NCBI RefSeq assembly: GCF_013149275.1
Contig: NZ_JABGNA010000001.1
Coordinates: 992,001-1,056,000 of the forward strand
Reading direction: 5' to 3'
DNA from: Mucilaginibacter sp. SG564
Lineage (GTDB): Bacteria; Bacteroidota; Bacteroidia; Sphingobacteriales; Sphingobacteriaceae
DNA length: 64,000 bases
Position 1 is the stretch's first letter, and every line of letters starts with the position of its first letter. The translations under genes and the position numbers were made by a program. The notes under the pieces are model-generated. The model saw nothing but the letters and a program-made list of their open reading frames with translations. It ran no database searches and had not been told where the DNA came from. Of this stretch, positions 36,099-44,264 are shown one piece after another.

Positions 36099-36224
36099 AT
36101 GAATCTACAAAGCTTAAATAAGCCCGCAATAAGAGCAACATTTGCTCCGGCTGCCGCTGCTTTGGTTTCAACTGTTTTTTTATGCTGCCCTCCCCGACGA
36201 AGGCCCTATATGCCACGGGTTTGA
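36099..36224 (+). CDS. Putative arginine leader peptide
   Basis: 41 codons starting ATG 36099, which immediately follows an A-run. Five arginine codons, three of them consecutive (CGA CGA AGG at 36195-36203) within LCCPPRRRPYMPRV at the end of the peptide. It lies 120 bp before the first arginine gene and is followed by an AT-rich hairpin at 36253-36281 ending in TTTT. This is the layout of a transcription-attenuation leader: ribosomes should pause at the Arg run when charged tRNA-Arg is scarce. Alternative: a chance small frame. No Shine-Dalgarno is seen, as usual here. Confidence 0.55.
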   Translation: MNLQSLNKPAIRATFAPAAAALVSTVFLCCPPRRRPYMPRV

Positions 36225-36252
36225 ATTAATTCCCTGTAACAAAACCACCGCT

Positions 36253-36284
36253 AAAGAATAAAGTATTTAAACTTATTCTTTTAA
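36253..36284 (+). terminator. Possible attenuator hairpin before the arginine operon
   Basis: AAAGAATAA (36253-36261) pairs with TTATTCTTT (36273-36281); GT/AC pairs extend it past a bulged A. The 3' arm runs into TTTT. It is AT-rich and weaker than a normal terminator. A second small hairpin, GGCTTaaaAAGCC, lies at 36302-36314. Confidence 0.4.
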
Positions 36285-36343
36285 AAACCATCTAATTATT
36301 AAGGCTTAAAAAGCCAATTAATTTAACGGTAATATCTATTTTA

Positions 36344-36991
36344 ATGACCATACAAGATTTTGATATTCAGGTTGCTACTGCACAACATGTAGATTATGCG
36401 CCTCAAATATGTGTTGAAATGGCCGAATCGGCCAAAGCCAGGGGCACTGGTATAGCCCAACGCTCGCCCGAATATGTTGCTAATAAAATGCTGGAAGGCA
36501 AAGCAGTTATAGCCCTGCATAAGGATGGCACCTGGGCAGGTTTTTGCTATATTGAAACCTGGAGCCACGGCGATTTTGTGGCTAATTCGGGGCTTATTGT
36601 TAATCCACAATTCCGTAAAGCAGGATTAGCCAAAGCTATTAAACACCGCATTTTCCAGCTTTCCAGAACTAAATACCCGGAAGCTAAAATATTCGGTTTA
36701 ACCACAGGTTTGGCCGTAATGAAGATTAACTCCGAATTAGGCTATGAACCGGTTACCTACTCTGAACTTACCCAGGACGAGAACTTTTGGGCAGGCTGCA
36801 AAAGTTGTGTCAATTACGATATTTTGATGAGCAAAGAGCGTAAAAACTGCATGTGCACCGCTATGCTGTTTGATCCTGCCGAAAAACAAAAACAGGATGA
36901 GGAGAAAATGAAAAGGATCACCCACAAGGCTACCTTGCTTGAGCGTATTGAAAATGCCATTAAGAAAAGGATCCATCACGATAACGATTAA
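36344..36991 (+). CDS. GNAT acyltransferase, probable first step of arginine synthesis
   Basis: 215 residues. The GNAT core is visible: MTIQDFDIQVATAQHVDYAPQI at the start, NSGLIVNPQFRKAGLAKAIKHRI (acetyl/succinyl-CoA loop, about 85-107), then KIFGLTTGLAVMKINSELGYEPV. A Cys-containing insert (GCKSCVNYD, NCMCTAM) and a charged helical tail distinguish this Bacteroidota group. Placed first in the arginine operon, it should acylate glutamate in the role of ArgA. Because the operon's transcarbamylase looks succinyl-specific, the donor may be succinyl-CoA. No amino acid kinase domain is present. Confidence 0.8.
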   Translation: MTIQDFDIQVATAQHVDYAPQICVEMAESAKARGTGIAQRSPEYVANKMLEGKAVIALHKDGTWAGFCYIETWSHGDFVANSGLIVNPQFRKAGLAKAIKHRIFQLSRTKYPEAKIFGLTTGLAVMKINSELGYEPVTYSELTQDENFWAGCKSCVNYDILMSKERKNCMCTAMLFDPAEKQKQDEEKMKRITHKATLLERIENAIKKRIHHDND

Positions 36992-37092
36992 GGTAAAAGG
37001 CGAAGGGTGAAATACCTAAAGCAAAATGAATTTATAATAACAAATACACATAAATTGAAAAGAAAAAGCTTTAAGCCTTCCGCTTTTAGCTT
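36990..37092. repeat. Fold-back intergenic element of AAGGTAAA/AGCTTAA words
   Basis: Arms 36990-37012 and 37070-37092 are inverted copies at 18 of 23 positions, each stepping in heptads. It fills the gap between the acyltransferase stop and argG (ATG 37108) inside the operon. Confidence 0.65.
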
Positions 37093-37107
37093 TAAGCTCA
37101 AAAAACG

Positions 37108-38328
37108 ATGAAGAAAAAAGTAGTATTAGCGTATAGCGGCGGATTAGACACCTCATTTTGCTGCATATATTTAACACAGGATCTTGGTTACGAAGTTCAC
37201 TCCGTTATTGTAAATACCGGTGGCTTTAGCAACGAGGAATTAAAAGGAGTAGAAGAACGTGCCTACAAAATGGGGGTTACCTCGCACCATGTGGTTGATG
37301 AAACCAAAAACTTTTACAATACCTGTGTTCGCTTTTTGATTTATGGTAATGTTTTAAAAAATAACACTTATCCCCTTTCGGTAAGTGCCGAGCGTGTAAG
37401 CCAGGCAACTGCTATTGCTAACTACGCCAAAGAAATAGGTGCCGAATTTGTAGCGCATGGCAGTACTGGTGCCGGTAACGATCAGGTACGTTTTGACATG
37501 ATCTTCAACATCCTGGTTCCCGAAGTACAGATCATCACCCCTATCCGCGATTTGAAACTCAGCCGCGAGGAAGAGATTGAATACCTGAAAAAACATGGTG
37601 TTGATATGAACTTTGAAAAAGCCAAATATTCTATCAACAAAGGCATCTGGGGAACATCGGTAGGTGGTAAAGAAACCCTTACCTCTAATTTAGGATTACC
37701 TGAAGAGGCCTGGCCTACCCAGGTTACCGAATCGGAAGTAAAAAACCTGGAACTTGTTTTTGAAAAAGGTGAGTTGATTGGCATCGACAAGGAAAGATAT
37801 GATCACCCAACAAAAGCTATCCAGGCTTTACAAGCTATTGCCCAGCCCTATGGTATTGGCAGAGACATTCACGTAGGTGATACCATTATCGGTATTAAAG
37901 GTCGCGTAGGTTTTGAAGCCGCCGCTCCAATGGTGATCATCAAAGCGCACCATACTTTAGAGAAGCATGTGTTGACCAAGTGGCAGCTGACCTGGAAAGA
38001 TCAGTTGTCTGCTTTCTATGGTAACTGGCTACACGAAGGACAGTTCCACGATCCTATCATGCGTAACATGGAGGCATTTTTAACAGATACCCAGCAAAAC
38101 GTAAGCGGCAAGGTATTTGTACAATTGCACCCGTATCGCTTCCAGGTAGTAGGTATCGAGTCAGATCACGATCTGATGTCAAACAAATTTGGCAGCTATG
38201 GCGAAATGAATAATTCATGGTCTGGCGAGGATGTTAAAGGATTCTCGAAAATATTCGGCAACCAGGTTATGATCTATCATAAAGTTAATGCCCCCCAGCC
38301 CCCTGAAGGGGGAGCAAATAATGCTTAA
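37108..38328 (+). CDS. argG: Argininosuccinate synthase
   Basis: 406 residues. The ATP pyrophosphatase P-loop AYSGGLDTS is at residues 8-16; SVIVNTGGF, GSTGAGNDQVRFD and the tetramer region LTWKDQLSAFYGNWLHEGQFHDP follow. It joins citrulline and aspartate using ATP. The last ~13 residues (NAPQPPEGGANNA) are encoded by one arm of a GC-rich inverted repeat, not by normal argG sequence, so the true C-terminus has been replaced or extended. It belongs to the operon acyltransferase-argG-cupin-argC-argD-argF'. Confidence 0.96.
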   Translation: MKKKVVLAYSGGLDTSFCCIYLTQDLGYEVHSVIVNTGGFSNEELKGVEERAYKMGVTSHHVVDETKNFYNTCVRFLIYGNVLKNNTYPLSVSAERVSQATAIANYAKEIGAEFVAHGSTGAGNDQVRFDMIFNILVPEVQIITPIRDLKLSREEEIEYLKKHGVDMNFEKAKYSINKGIWGTSVGGKETLTSNLGLPEEAWPTQVTESEVKNLELVFEKGELIGIDKERYDHPTKAIQALQAIAQPYGIGRDIHVGDTIIGIKGRVGFEAAAPMVIIKAHHTLEKHVLTKWQLTWKDQLSAFYGNWLHEGQFHDPIMRNMEAFLTDTQQNVSGKVFVQLHPYRFQVVGIESDHDLMSNKFGSYGEMNNSWSGEDVKGFSKIFGNQVMIYHKVNAPQPPEGGANNA

Positions 38329-38397
38329 CAAAATATAAATGGACAGTACTCAAAATAAAACAGTTGATCAAACTTCCCCTTTAGGGGGTCGGGGGGC
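38290..38397. repeat. GC-rich inverted-repeat pair inside coding sequence
   Basis: Arms 38290-38314 and 38373-38397 are inverted copies at 21 of 25 positions; each contains a small CCCCCTnAAGGGG hairpin. The left arm encodes the end of argG (PQPPEGG) and the right arm encodes PLGGRGA near the start of the cupin gene. The arrangement is REPIN-like (two inverted REP-type hairpins). Confidence 0.85.
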
Positions 38398-38737
38398 TTT
38401 CTCTAAGGGCGAATGCCTTGAGCATTATAATTGGGGTGATGATTGCCACGGCTGGACTTTTATTGACACCGAAGCATTGTCTGTTAAGCAGGAATTAATG
38501 CCACCGGATACTGCCGAGCAATTGCATTACCACGAAAAAGCTACACAGGTATTCTTTATTTTAAAAGGGCGGGCTACTTTCAATATAGATGGTAACGTTA
38601 CCGAATTAAAACCAGAACAGGGAATAGAGATATTACCCGGTCAAAAGCATTTTATCAGTAATAACGACCGGAGCGATCTGGAATTTATTTTATACTCTTA
38701 TCCATCAACCAACAATGACAGGATCAACATCAAATAA
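38339..38737 (+). CDS. Cupin-domain protein in the arginine operon
   Basis: 132 residues. Residues 24-128 are a single cupin barrel: LHYHEKATQVFFILKGRATF with metal-binding His pair, then IEILPGQKHFISNN with a third His. Function unknown; it may be a metal-dependent isomerase or a binding protein, and its place between argG and argC suggests an ancillary role or a hitchhiker. The first ~20 residues (DQTSPLGGRGAFSKGE) derive from the right arm of the inverted repeat. Its 3' end overlaps argC by 23 bp. Confidence 0.8.
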   Translation: MDSTQNKTVDQTSPLGGRGAFSKGECLEHYNWGDDCHGWTFIDTEALSVKQELMPPDTAEQLHYHEKATQVFFILKGRATFNIDGNVTELKPEQGIEILPGQKHFISNNDRSDLEFILYSYPSTNNDRINIK

Positions 38738-39713
38738 GGTACGCGCGGGCATTATCGGCGGTGCGGGATATACAGGTGGCGAAATGCTGCGTATACTCAT
38801 CAACCACCCCGATGTAGAGATAGCTTTTGTAAATAGCAATAGCAACGCAGGTAACTATGTTCATGAAGTTCATACCGACCTTTTTGGCGATACCAACCTG
38901 CGTTTCACCGGCGAATTGTCGTTTGCTATAGATGTGCTTTTCCTGTGTGTTGGCCATGGTGATGCTAAGAAGTTTTTGGAATCAACCGTTATTCCTGATC
39001 ACATCAAAATAATCGACCTGAGTCAGGATTTTAGATTGACTCAAAGCTCAAAATTCAAAAATAAAAGCTTTGTGTATGGATTACCGGAATTAAACCGTGA
39101 AGCCATAAAAACCGCCGATAACATTGCTAATCCAGGTTGCTTTGCTACCTGTTTACAATTAGGCTTGTTACCCCTGGCCTCAAAAGGTTTATTAAATAGC
39201 GAGGTACACGTAGCAGCCACAACCGGCTCAACCGGTGCCGGTCAGAGTTTGGCGCCTACATCGCACTTTACCTGGCGTAATGATAACCTGTCTGTTTATA
39301 AGGCATTTAACCATCAGCATTTAAATGAGATCGGTCAATCGTTAAAGCAATTACAGGGCGATTTTAACAAAGCCATCAACTTTATACCTTATCGTGGCGA
39401 TTTTACCCGTGGTATTATAGCCTCTATTTATACTGATAGCGATCTGAGTGAGGAAAAAGCGTTGGAATTGTATAAAAGCTATTATGAAGGCCATCCCTTT
39501 ACCCATGTAACCAATAAAAACATCGATCTGAAACAGATTGTAAATACCAACAAGTGCTTTATTCAAGTGAGCAAACACGAGGGTAAACTATTAATCATCA
39601 GCATACTGGATAATTTACTTAAAGGCGCCTCGGGCCAGGCAGTGCAAAACATGAATTTGTTATTTGGCTTAGATGAGCGCGCAGGGCTACGACTTAAGGC
39701 GACCGCTTTTTAA
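38715..39713 (+). CDS. argC: N-acyl-gamma-glutamyl-phosphate reductase
   Basis: 332 residues. NAD(P)-binding GGAGYTGGEMLRIL (15-28) and the catalytic Cys142 in IANPGCFATC; the catalytic His region HFTWRNDNLSVYKAFNHQH follows. It reduces N-acylglutamyl phosphate to the semialdehyde. The start ATG lies 23 bp inside the cupin gene, which implies coupled translation; no other start fits the conserved N-terminus. Confidence 0.95.
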   Translation: MTGSTSNKVRAGIIGGAGYTGGEMLRILINHPDVEIAFVNSNSNAGNYVHEVHTDLFGDTNLRFTGELSFAIDVLFLCVGHGDAKKFLESTVIPDHIKIIDLSQDFRLTQSSKFKNKSFVYGLPELNREAIKTADNIANPGCFATCLQLGLLPLASKGLLNSEVHVAATTGSTGAGQSLAPTSHFTWRNDNLSVYKAFNHQHLNEIGQSLKQLQGDFNKAINFIPYRGDFTRGIIASIYTDSDLSEEKALELYKSYYEGHPFTHVTNKNIDLKQIVNTNKCFIQVSKHEGKLLIISILDNLLKGASGQAVQNMNLLFGLDERAGLRLKATAF

Positions 39714-39774
39714 GCTTTCGCCACAATTACAGCACTGTTTAATTTAAGTTTTTAATCTATTATCTTTTTCAAAA

Positions 39775-40908
39775 ATGAATTTATTCGACGTATATCCTGT
39801 TAACCCAATCAATATAGTAAAAGGCCAGGGCAGCCTGGTTTATGATAATCATGGTACTGAATATCTGGATATGTATGGCGGTCATGCCGTAATATCTATC
39901 GGTCATACCCATCCGCATTATGTAAAACGTTTGGAGGATCAGTTACACCAACTGGGTTTTTACTCTAACTCTATCGAAATCCCTATCCAAAAAGAATTAG
40001 CAGCTAAATTAGGTAAAGTATCCGGCAAGGATGATTACCAATTGTTTATGTGTAATTCCGGTGCCGAAGCCAACGAGAACGCTTTAAAACTGGCTTCGTT
40101 TTATAATGGCAAGAAAAAAGTGATCGCTTTTACCAAAGCGTTCCATGGTCGTACCTCTTTGGCGGTCGCCGTTACCGACAATCCTAAGATCGTAGCCCCA
40201 ATTAATGAAACAGATAACGTAATATTTTTACCATGGGCGGATGAAGCTGCATTAGAACAAGCCTTTGCCGGTCATGGAAATGAAATATCATCTGTTATTA
40301 TTGAAGGCATACAAGGTGTTGGCGGCATACAGGTAGCACCCGAAAGTTTTCTGCAAAAGATCCGTTCATTGTGCGATCAGCATAACGCTGTTTTCATTGC
40401 CGATTCGGTTCAATGTGGTTACGGGCGTACAGGTAAATTTTTCTCACAGGATTTTGCCGGTGTAAATGCCGATATCTATAGCATGGCTAAAGGTATGGGT
40501 AATGGCTTCCCTGTGGGTGGTATCATTATTTCACCAAAAATACAACCGGCTTATGGTATGCTGGGCACCACTTTTGGCGGAAATCACCTGGCGTGTGCCG
40601 CAGGTTTAGCCGTACTGGAAGTAATAGAAGAGGATAACCTGTTACAAAACGCTTCAACCATTGGCGAATACCTGATCAAGGAACTTAAGAAACTGGAGCA
40701 GGTTAAAGAAGTACGTGGCAGGGGCCTGATGATCGGTATCGAATTACCTGAGGAGCTATCAAACGCACGCAAGGATTTGCTGTTCAAGCACCACATCTTC
40801 ACAGGTGAAGCTAAACCAAACGTAGTACGGTTATTACCTGCTTTAAATTTGACCAAAGCACACGCCGACAGATTTTTAGAGGCTTTTGTAAATGTTTTAA
40901 ACCAATAA
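39775..40908 (+). CDS. argD: N-acylornithine aminotransferase
   Basis: 377 residues, class III PLP aminotransferase. GGHAVISIGHTHPHYVKRL near residue 34, FCNSG-type NSGAEANENALKLA, the FHGRT motif, IADSVQCGYGRTGKF and the PLP lysine at 239 (SMAKGMGNG). It converts the acylglutamate semialdehyde to acylornithine with glutamate as amino donor. ArgD proteins often also serve lysine synthesis. It lies 61 bp after argC and 23 bp before argF'. Confidence 0.94.
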   Translation: MNLFDVYPVNPINIVKGQGSLVYDNHGTEYLDMYGGHAVISIGHTHPHYVKRLEDQLHQLGFYSNSIEIPIQKELAAKLGKVSGKDDYQLFMCNSGAEANENALKLASFYNGKKKVIAFTKAFHGRTSLAVAVTDNPKIVAPINETDNVIFLPWADEAALEQAFAGHGNEISSVIIEGIQGVGGIQVAPESFLQKIRSLCDQHNAVFIADSVQCGYGRTGKFFSQDFAGVNADIYSMAKGMGNGFPVGGIIISPKIQPAYGMLGTTFGGNHLACAAGLAVLEVIEEDNLLQNASTIGEYLIKELKKLEQVKEVRGRGLMIGIELPEELSNARKDLLFKHHIFTGEAKPNVVRLLPALNLTKAHADRFLEAFVNVLNQ

Positions 40909-40931
40909 TTCGCTATTAAATATCCGGGCTA

Positions 40932-41879
40932 ATGAAACTATTCTCTTCTGTAAATGATGTTACCGATATCAATGCACTTGTAAAGCAAGCTTTGCAGCTA
41001 AAACAAGATCCGTATGCCAACCAGGATCTGGGTAAAAACAAAACCCTGGCACTGGTATTCCTCAATCCAAGTTTGCGTACCCGCATGAGCACGCAGAAGG
41101 CAGCTCTTAACCTGGGCATGAATGTGATGGTGCTTAATATCGATAAGGAAGGATGGGCTTTAGAGCTTCGTGACGGCGTGATCATGGATGGCAGCACGGT
41201 AGAGCATATCCGCGAAGCCGCGGGCGTTATGGGGCAGTATGCAGACATTATCGGTGTACGTTCGTTCCCTGGTTTAAGGAACCGCGAAGAGGATTATAGT
41301 GAAATGATATTCAACAAGTTCGTACAGTTTTGTAAAGTACCGGTGGTAAGTCTGGAGTCGGCCACGCGTCACCCGTTACAAAGCCTGGCCGACCTCATCA
41401 CTATCGAAGAATTAAAAACTACGGCGCGCCCAAAAGTGGTATTAACCTGGGCACCGCATATCAAGCCACTACCACAGGCCGTACCTAATTCATTCGCTGA
41501 GTGGATGTGCAAAGCTGATGTTGATTTTACCATCGTACAGCCCAAAGGCTATGAACTTTGTACCGACTTTACCCAGGGCGCAAACATTGCTTATGACCAG
41601 GACGAAGCATTAAAAGGAGCGGATTTTATCTATGTCAAAAACTGGTCGGCTTATGAGCCTTATGGCAACATCCTGGGTAAGCACGAGGAATGGATGCTGA
41701 CCAACGAAAAGTTAAAGATCACCAATGATGCTAAGGTAATGCACTGCTTACCCGTACGCCGTAATCTGGAGCTTTCGGATGAAATATTGGACGGACCAAA
41801 CTCCGTAGTGGTACACGAAGCCGGCAACCGCGTTTGGGCTGCACAGGCTGTATTAAAGCAAATGCTGGAAAGTTTATAA
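40932..41879 (+). CDS. argF': N-succinylornithine (or N-acetylornithine) carbamoyltransferase
   Basis: 315 residues. Carbamoyl-phosphate motif PSLRTRMS (46-53, in place of STRT), HPLQSLAD, and HCLPVRRN near the end follow the Xanthomonas/Bacteroides variant and not classical OTCase. Residue 90, in DGSTVEHI, is Val where B. fragilis succinylornithine transcarbamylase has Pro and X. campestris acetylornithine transcarbamylase has Glu92. Published mutants of that Glu to Pro, Ser, Val or Ala become succinyl-specific, so this enzyme is predicted to use N-succinylornithine. It forms N-acylcitrulline, which must be deacylated by an enzyme not in the window. Confidence 0.93.
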   Translation: MKLFSSVNDVTDINALVKQALQLKQDPYANQDLGKNKTLALVFLNPSLRTRMSTQKAALNLGMNVMVLNIDKEGWALELRDGVIMDGSTVEHIREAAGVMGQYADIIGVRSFPGLRNREEDYSEMIFNKFVQFCKVPVVSLESATRHPLQSLADLITIEELKTTARPKVVLTWAPHIKPLPQAVPNSFAEWMCKADVDFTIVQPKGYELCTDFTQGANIAYDQDEALKGADFIYVKNWSAYEPYGNILGKHEEWMLTNEKLKITNDAKVMHCLPVRRNLELSDEILDGPNSVVVHEAGNRVWAAQAVLKQMLESL

Positions 41880-41899
41880 GCTTTCCGGCATTTGTTTTA
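41860..41899 (+). terminator. Terminator overlapping the argF' 3' end
   Basis: AAATGCTGGAAAG (41860-41872) pairs with CTTTCCGGCATTT (41881-41893) with one G-U pair, followed by TGTTTTATTTT. It covers the argF' stop codon and ends the operon before the opposite ndh gene. Confidence 0.75.
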
Positions 41900-41912
41900 T
41901 TTTGGTATTGAT

Positions 41913-43217
41913 TTACTTAGGCTCTGGATCAATGGCCCGGGTTTCAATATCAAAATAACGGATGATCAAGCGGTTGTCGCTATTCTTGGTAAAATAGGAT
42001 ATAGCCCAGCTAAAAAATATGGTACCCTTGTTGGTAAAGCCCGCCAATGACATAATGTGCACCACTCCCCATATTACCCAGGCAATAAATCCCTGCAAGT
42101 GAATGCTGCCGATATCAGCTACGGCCTTATTCCGGCCAATAGTAGCCAGTGACCCTTTATCATTATACTTAAACGGTACAGTAGTTTCTCCATTGCCATT
42201 AATAATACGGGTTAAATTTTTAGCCAGATGCCTCCCCTGCTGTATAGCTACCTGTGCCACGCCCGGATGTCCGTTTGGTGTATCCGTAGTAATTACTGCT
42301 GATACATCACCTATCGCAAAAATATTAACATAACCATTCACTCTACCAATTCCATCTGTTTGGATACGATTGCCTTTGGTGATAGACGTTTCAGGCACTC
42401 CCTGTGGCACCTCCCCTTTTACACCTGCTGCCCATAATACATTTTTGGTGAGTATGGTGGTACCATCATCAATCTTAAGCTCTGTACCATTATAGCTTTG
42501 CACGTGTACACTATTAAAAATGGTTACATCCATATCCAACAAAAACTTCTTGGCCTTTGCAGATGCGCCCGGCGAAAACGCGGCCAGCAATTCGGGCTTG
42601 CCCTCAACCAGGTAAACTTTCATGCTGTGTTTACGCAGGCCATGATAATCTTTCATGAGTATCAACTGACGCATTTCGGCCAAAGCACCTGAAAGTTCAA
42701 CACCTGTCGGGCCACCTCCTACCACCACAAATGTCATTAAAGCAGCTTTCTCCTCGGGATCTTTGGCTATTAACGACATTTCCAGGTTTTGCAGAATCAA
42801 GCTGCGCAGGTTCAATGCTTCCGGGATATTTTTCATCGGCATAGCAAAATGCTCTATTTCCTTATTTCCAAAAAAGTTGGTGTTTGAACCCGTTGCGATG
42901 ATCAGGTAATCAAAGTAAATAGTACCAATATTGGTAGTCAATGTATTATTTTCCGGATTTACGCGCTCCACTTCGGCCAGGGCAAACCTGAAGTTATTCT
43001 GTCTTGTAAATATCCGGCGAATAGGGAAACCTATCGAATCAGCAGCAATACCTCCCGCAGCCACCTGGTACAATAAAGGCTGAAAAGTGTGATAATTATG
43101 CTTATCCAGTAAAAGCACGTCTACCGGTGCTTTTTTAAGATTTTTGGCTAATTCCAACCCACCAAATCCGCCACCTATAATAACCACACGGGGTTTAGTA
43201 CCTTTTTTTTGATCCAT
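41913..43217 (-). CDS. ndh: NADH:quinone oxidoreductase type II (NDH-2)
   Basis: 434 residues. FAD site VVIIGGGFGGLELAKNL (11-27), quinone-site helix YHTFQPLLYQVAAGG, NADH site VVVGGGPTGVELSGALAEM (near 165-183), second FAD motif IFAIGDVSAV, and a hydrophobic C-terminal amphipathic region that anchors it to the inner face of the membrane. It passes electrons from NADH to the quinone pool without pumping protons. The gene is convergent with argF' and divergent from argB; it interrupts the arginine genes. Confidence 0.93.
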   Translation of the reverse strand: MDQKKGTKPRVVIIGGGFGGLELAKNLKKAPVDVLLLDKHNYHTFQPLLYQVAAGGIAADSIGFPIRRIFTRQNNFRFALAEVERVNPENNTLTTNIGTIYFDYLIIATGSNTNFFGNKEIEHFAMPMKNIPEALNLRSLILQNLEMSLIAKDPEEKAALMTFVVVGGGPTGVELSGALAEMRQLILMKDYHGLRKHSMKVYLVEGKPELLAAFSPGASAKAKKFLLDMDVTIFNSVHVQSYNGTELKIDDGTTILTKNVLWAAGVKGEVPQGVPETSITKGNRIQTDGIGRVNGYVNIFAIGDVSAVITTDTPNGHPGVAQVAIQQGRHLAKNLTRIINGNGETTVPFKYNDKGSLATIGRNKAVADIGSIHLQGFIAWVIWGVVHIMSLAGFTNKGTIFFSWAISYFTKNSDNRLIIRYFDIETRAIDPEPK

Positions 43218-43418
43218 ATAAAAGCTTTAAGCAAGTTTAATGCCTTAAAATCTCAATATTACTAATTATTTCATAATCAAATTGTAAAGTTACACTGATA
43301 ATGGATTAATCATTTTTTAACATTTTTTGAATAAAATACGCTATAAATTCATATTTTTAGCAGATTCCTGTTTGATTTAATAGGAATTTAACATCAAGAG
43401 GGTTATATTACTATTATA

Positions 43419-44264
43419 ATGGACAAAATTGATACAGTTTCAACAAATTCTGCCCAGTTACAAGGCAATAAAAGCCTGTACATCATAAAAATTGGAGGAA
43501 ACGTAATTGATAATTCCGAAAATCTGTATCATTTTCTGAAAGATTTTGAAGGGCTGGATGGTTTTAAAATATTAGTGCATGGTGGAGGCAAAGTTGCTAC
43601 CCAAATTGCCGAAGAGTTAGGCATCGAAGCCAGAATGGTTGATGGCAGGCGTATTACCGATATTGAAACCCTAAGAGTGGTAACCATGGTATACGGCGGC
43701 CTGATCAATAAGAACATTGTGGCACAACTACAGCGTTTTGGCAATAACGCTATCGGTTTAACAGGTGCCGACGGTAATTTTATCAAGGCCAAAAAACGCC
43801 CGGTAAAAACCATTGATTATGGCTTTGTAGGCGATATTGATGAAAATTCCATCAACCCCGAAAATATAAGTCGCTTAATGCAGGCTGGCTTCACTCCCGT
43901 TTTTTGTGCGCTGACGCATGATGGCGAAGGGCAATTATTAAATACCAATGCCGATACCATTGCCTCGGCACTTGCCGTATCACTGTCATCATTGTACGAA
44001 ACCACACTTATTTATTGCTTCGAGAAAAAGGGTGTACTTCAGGATATTGATGATGAAGATTCGCTAATCAGGGAAATTGATCCGATACGTTACGAAGAAT
44101 TAAAGATCCAGCGCATTATACACAGCGGCATGTTGCCCAAACTTGATAACGCTTTTACCGCCATTGCATGCGGTGTTAAGGCAGTGATCATAGGTAAATC
44201 TGACGACCTGGGACAATTAAAAGAAAATAAACCATTTGGAACACGTTTAAGTAAAAACGCATGA
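43419..44264 (+). CDS. argB: N-acylglutamate kinase
   Basis: 281 residues, amino-acid kinase fold. IIKIGGNVIDN near residue 23, LVHGGGKVATQIAEELGI near 53, GRRITDIETLRVVTMVYGG near 77, and NTNADTIASALAVSL (nucleotide site) near 174. It phosphorylates N-acylglutamate; the acyl group would be succinyl if the pathway is as predicted for ArgF'. A separate promoter is likely because the oppositely oriented ndh gene lies between it and argF'. The stop codon overlaps the proC start (ATGA). Confidence 0.94.
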   Translation: MDKIDTVSTNSAQLQGNKSLYIIKIGGNVIDNSENLYHFLKDFEGLDGFKILVHGGGKVATQIAEELGIEARMVDGRRITDIETLRVVTMVYGGLINKNIVAQLQRFGNNAIGLTGADGNFIKAKKRPVKTIDYGFVGDIDENSINPENISRLMQAGFTPVFCALTHDGEGQLLNTNADTIASALAVSLSSLYETTLIYCFEKKGVLQDIDDEDSLIREIDPIRYEELKIQRIIHSGMLPKLDNAFTAIACGVKAVIIGKSDDLGQLKENKPFGTRLSKNA

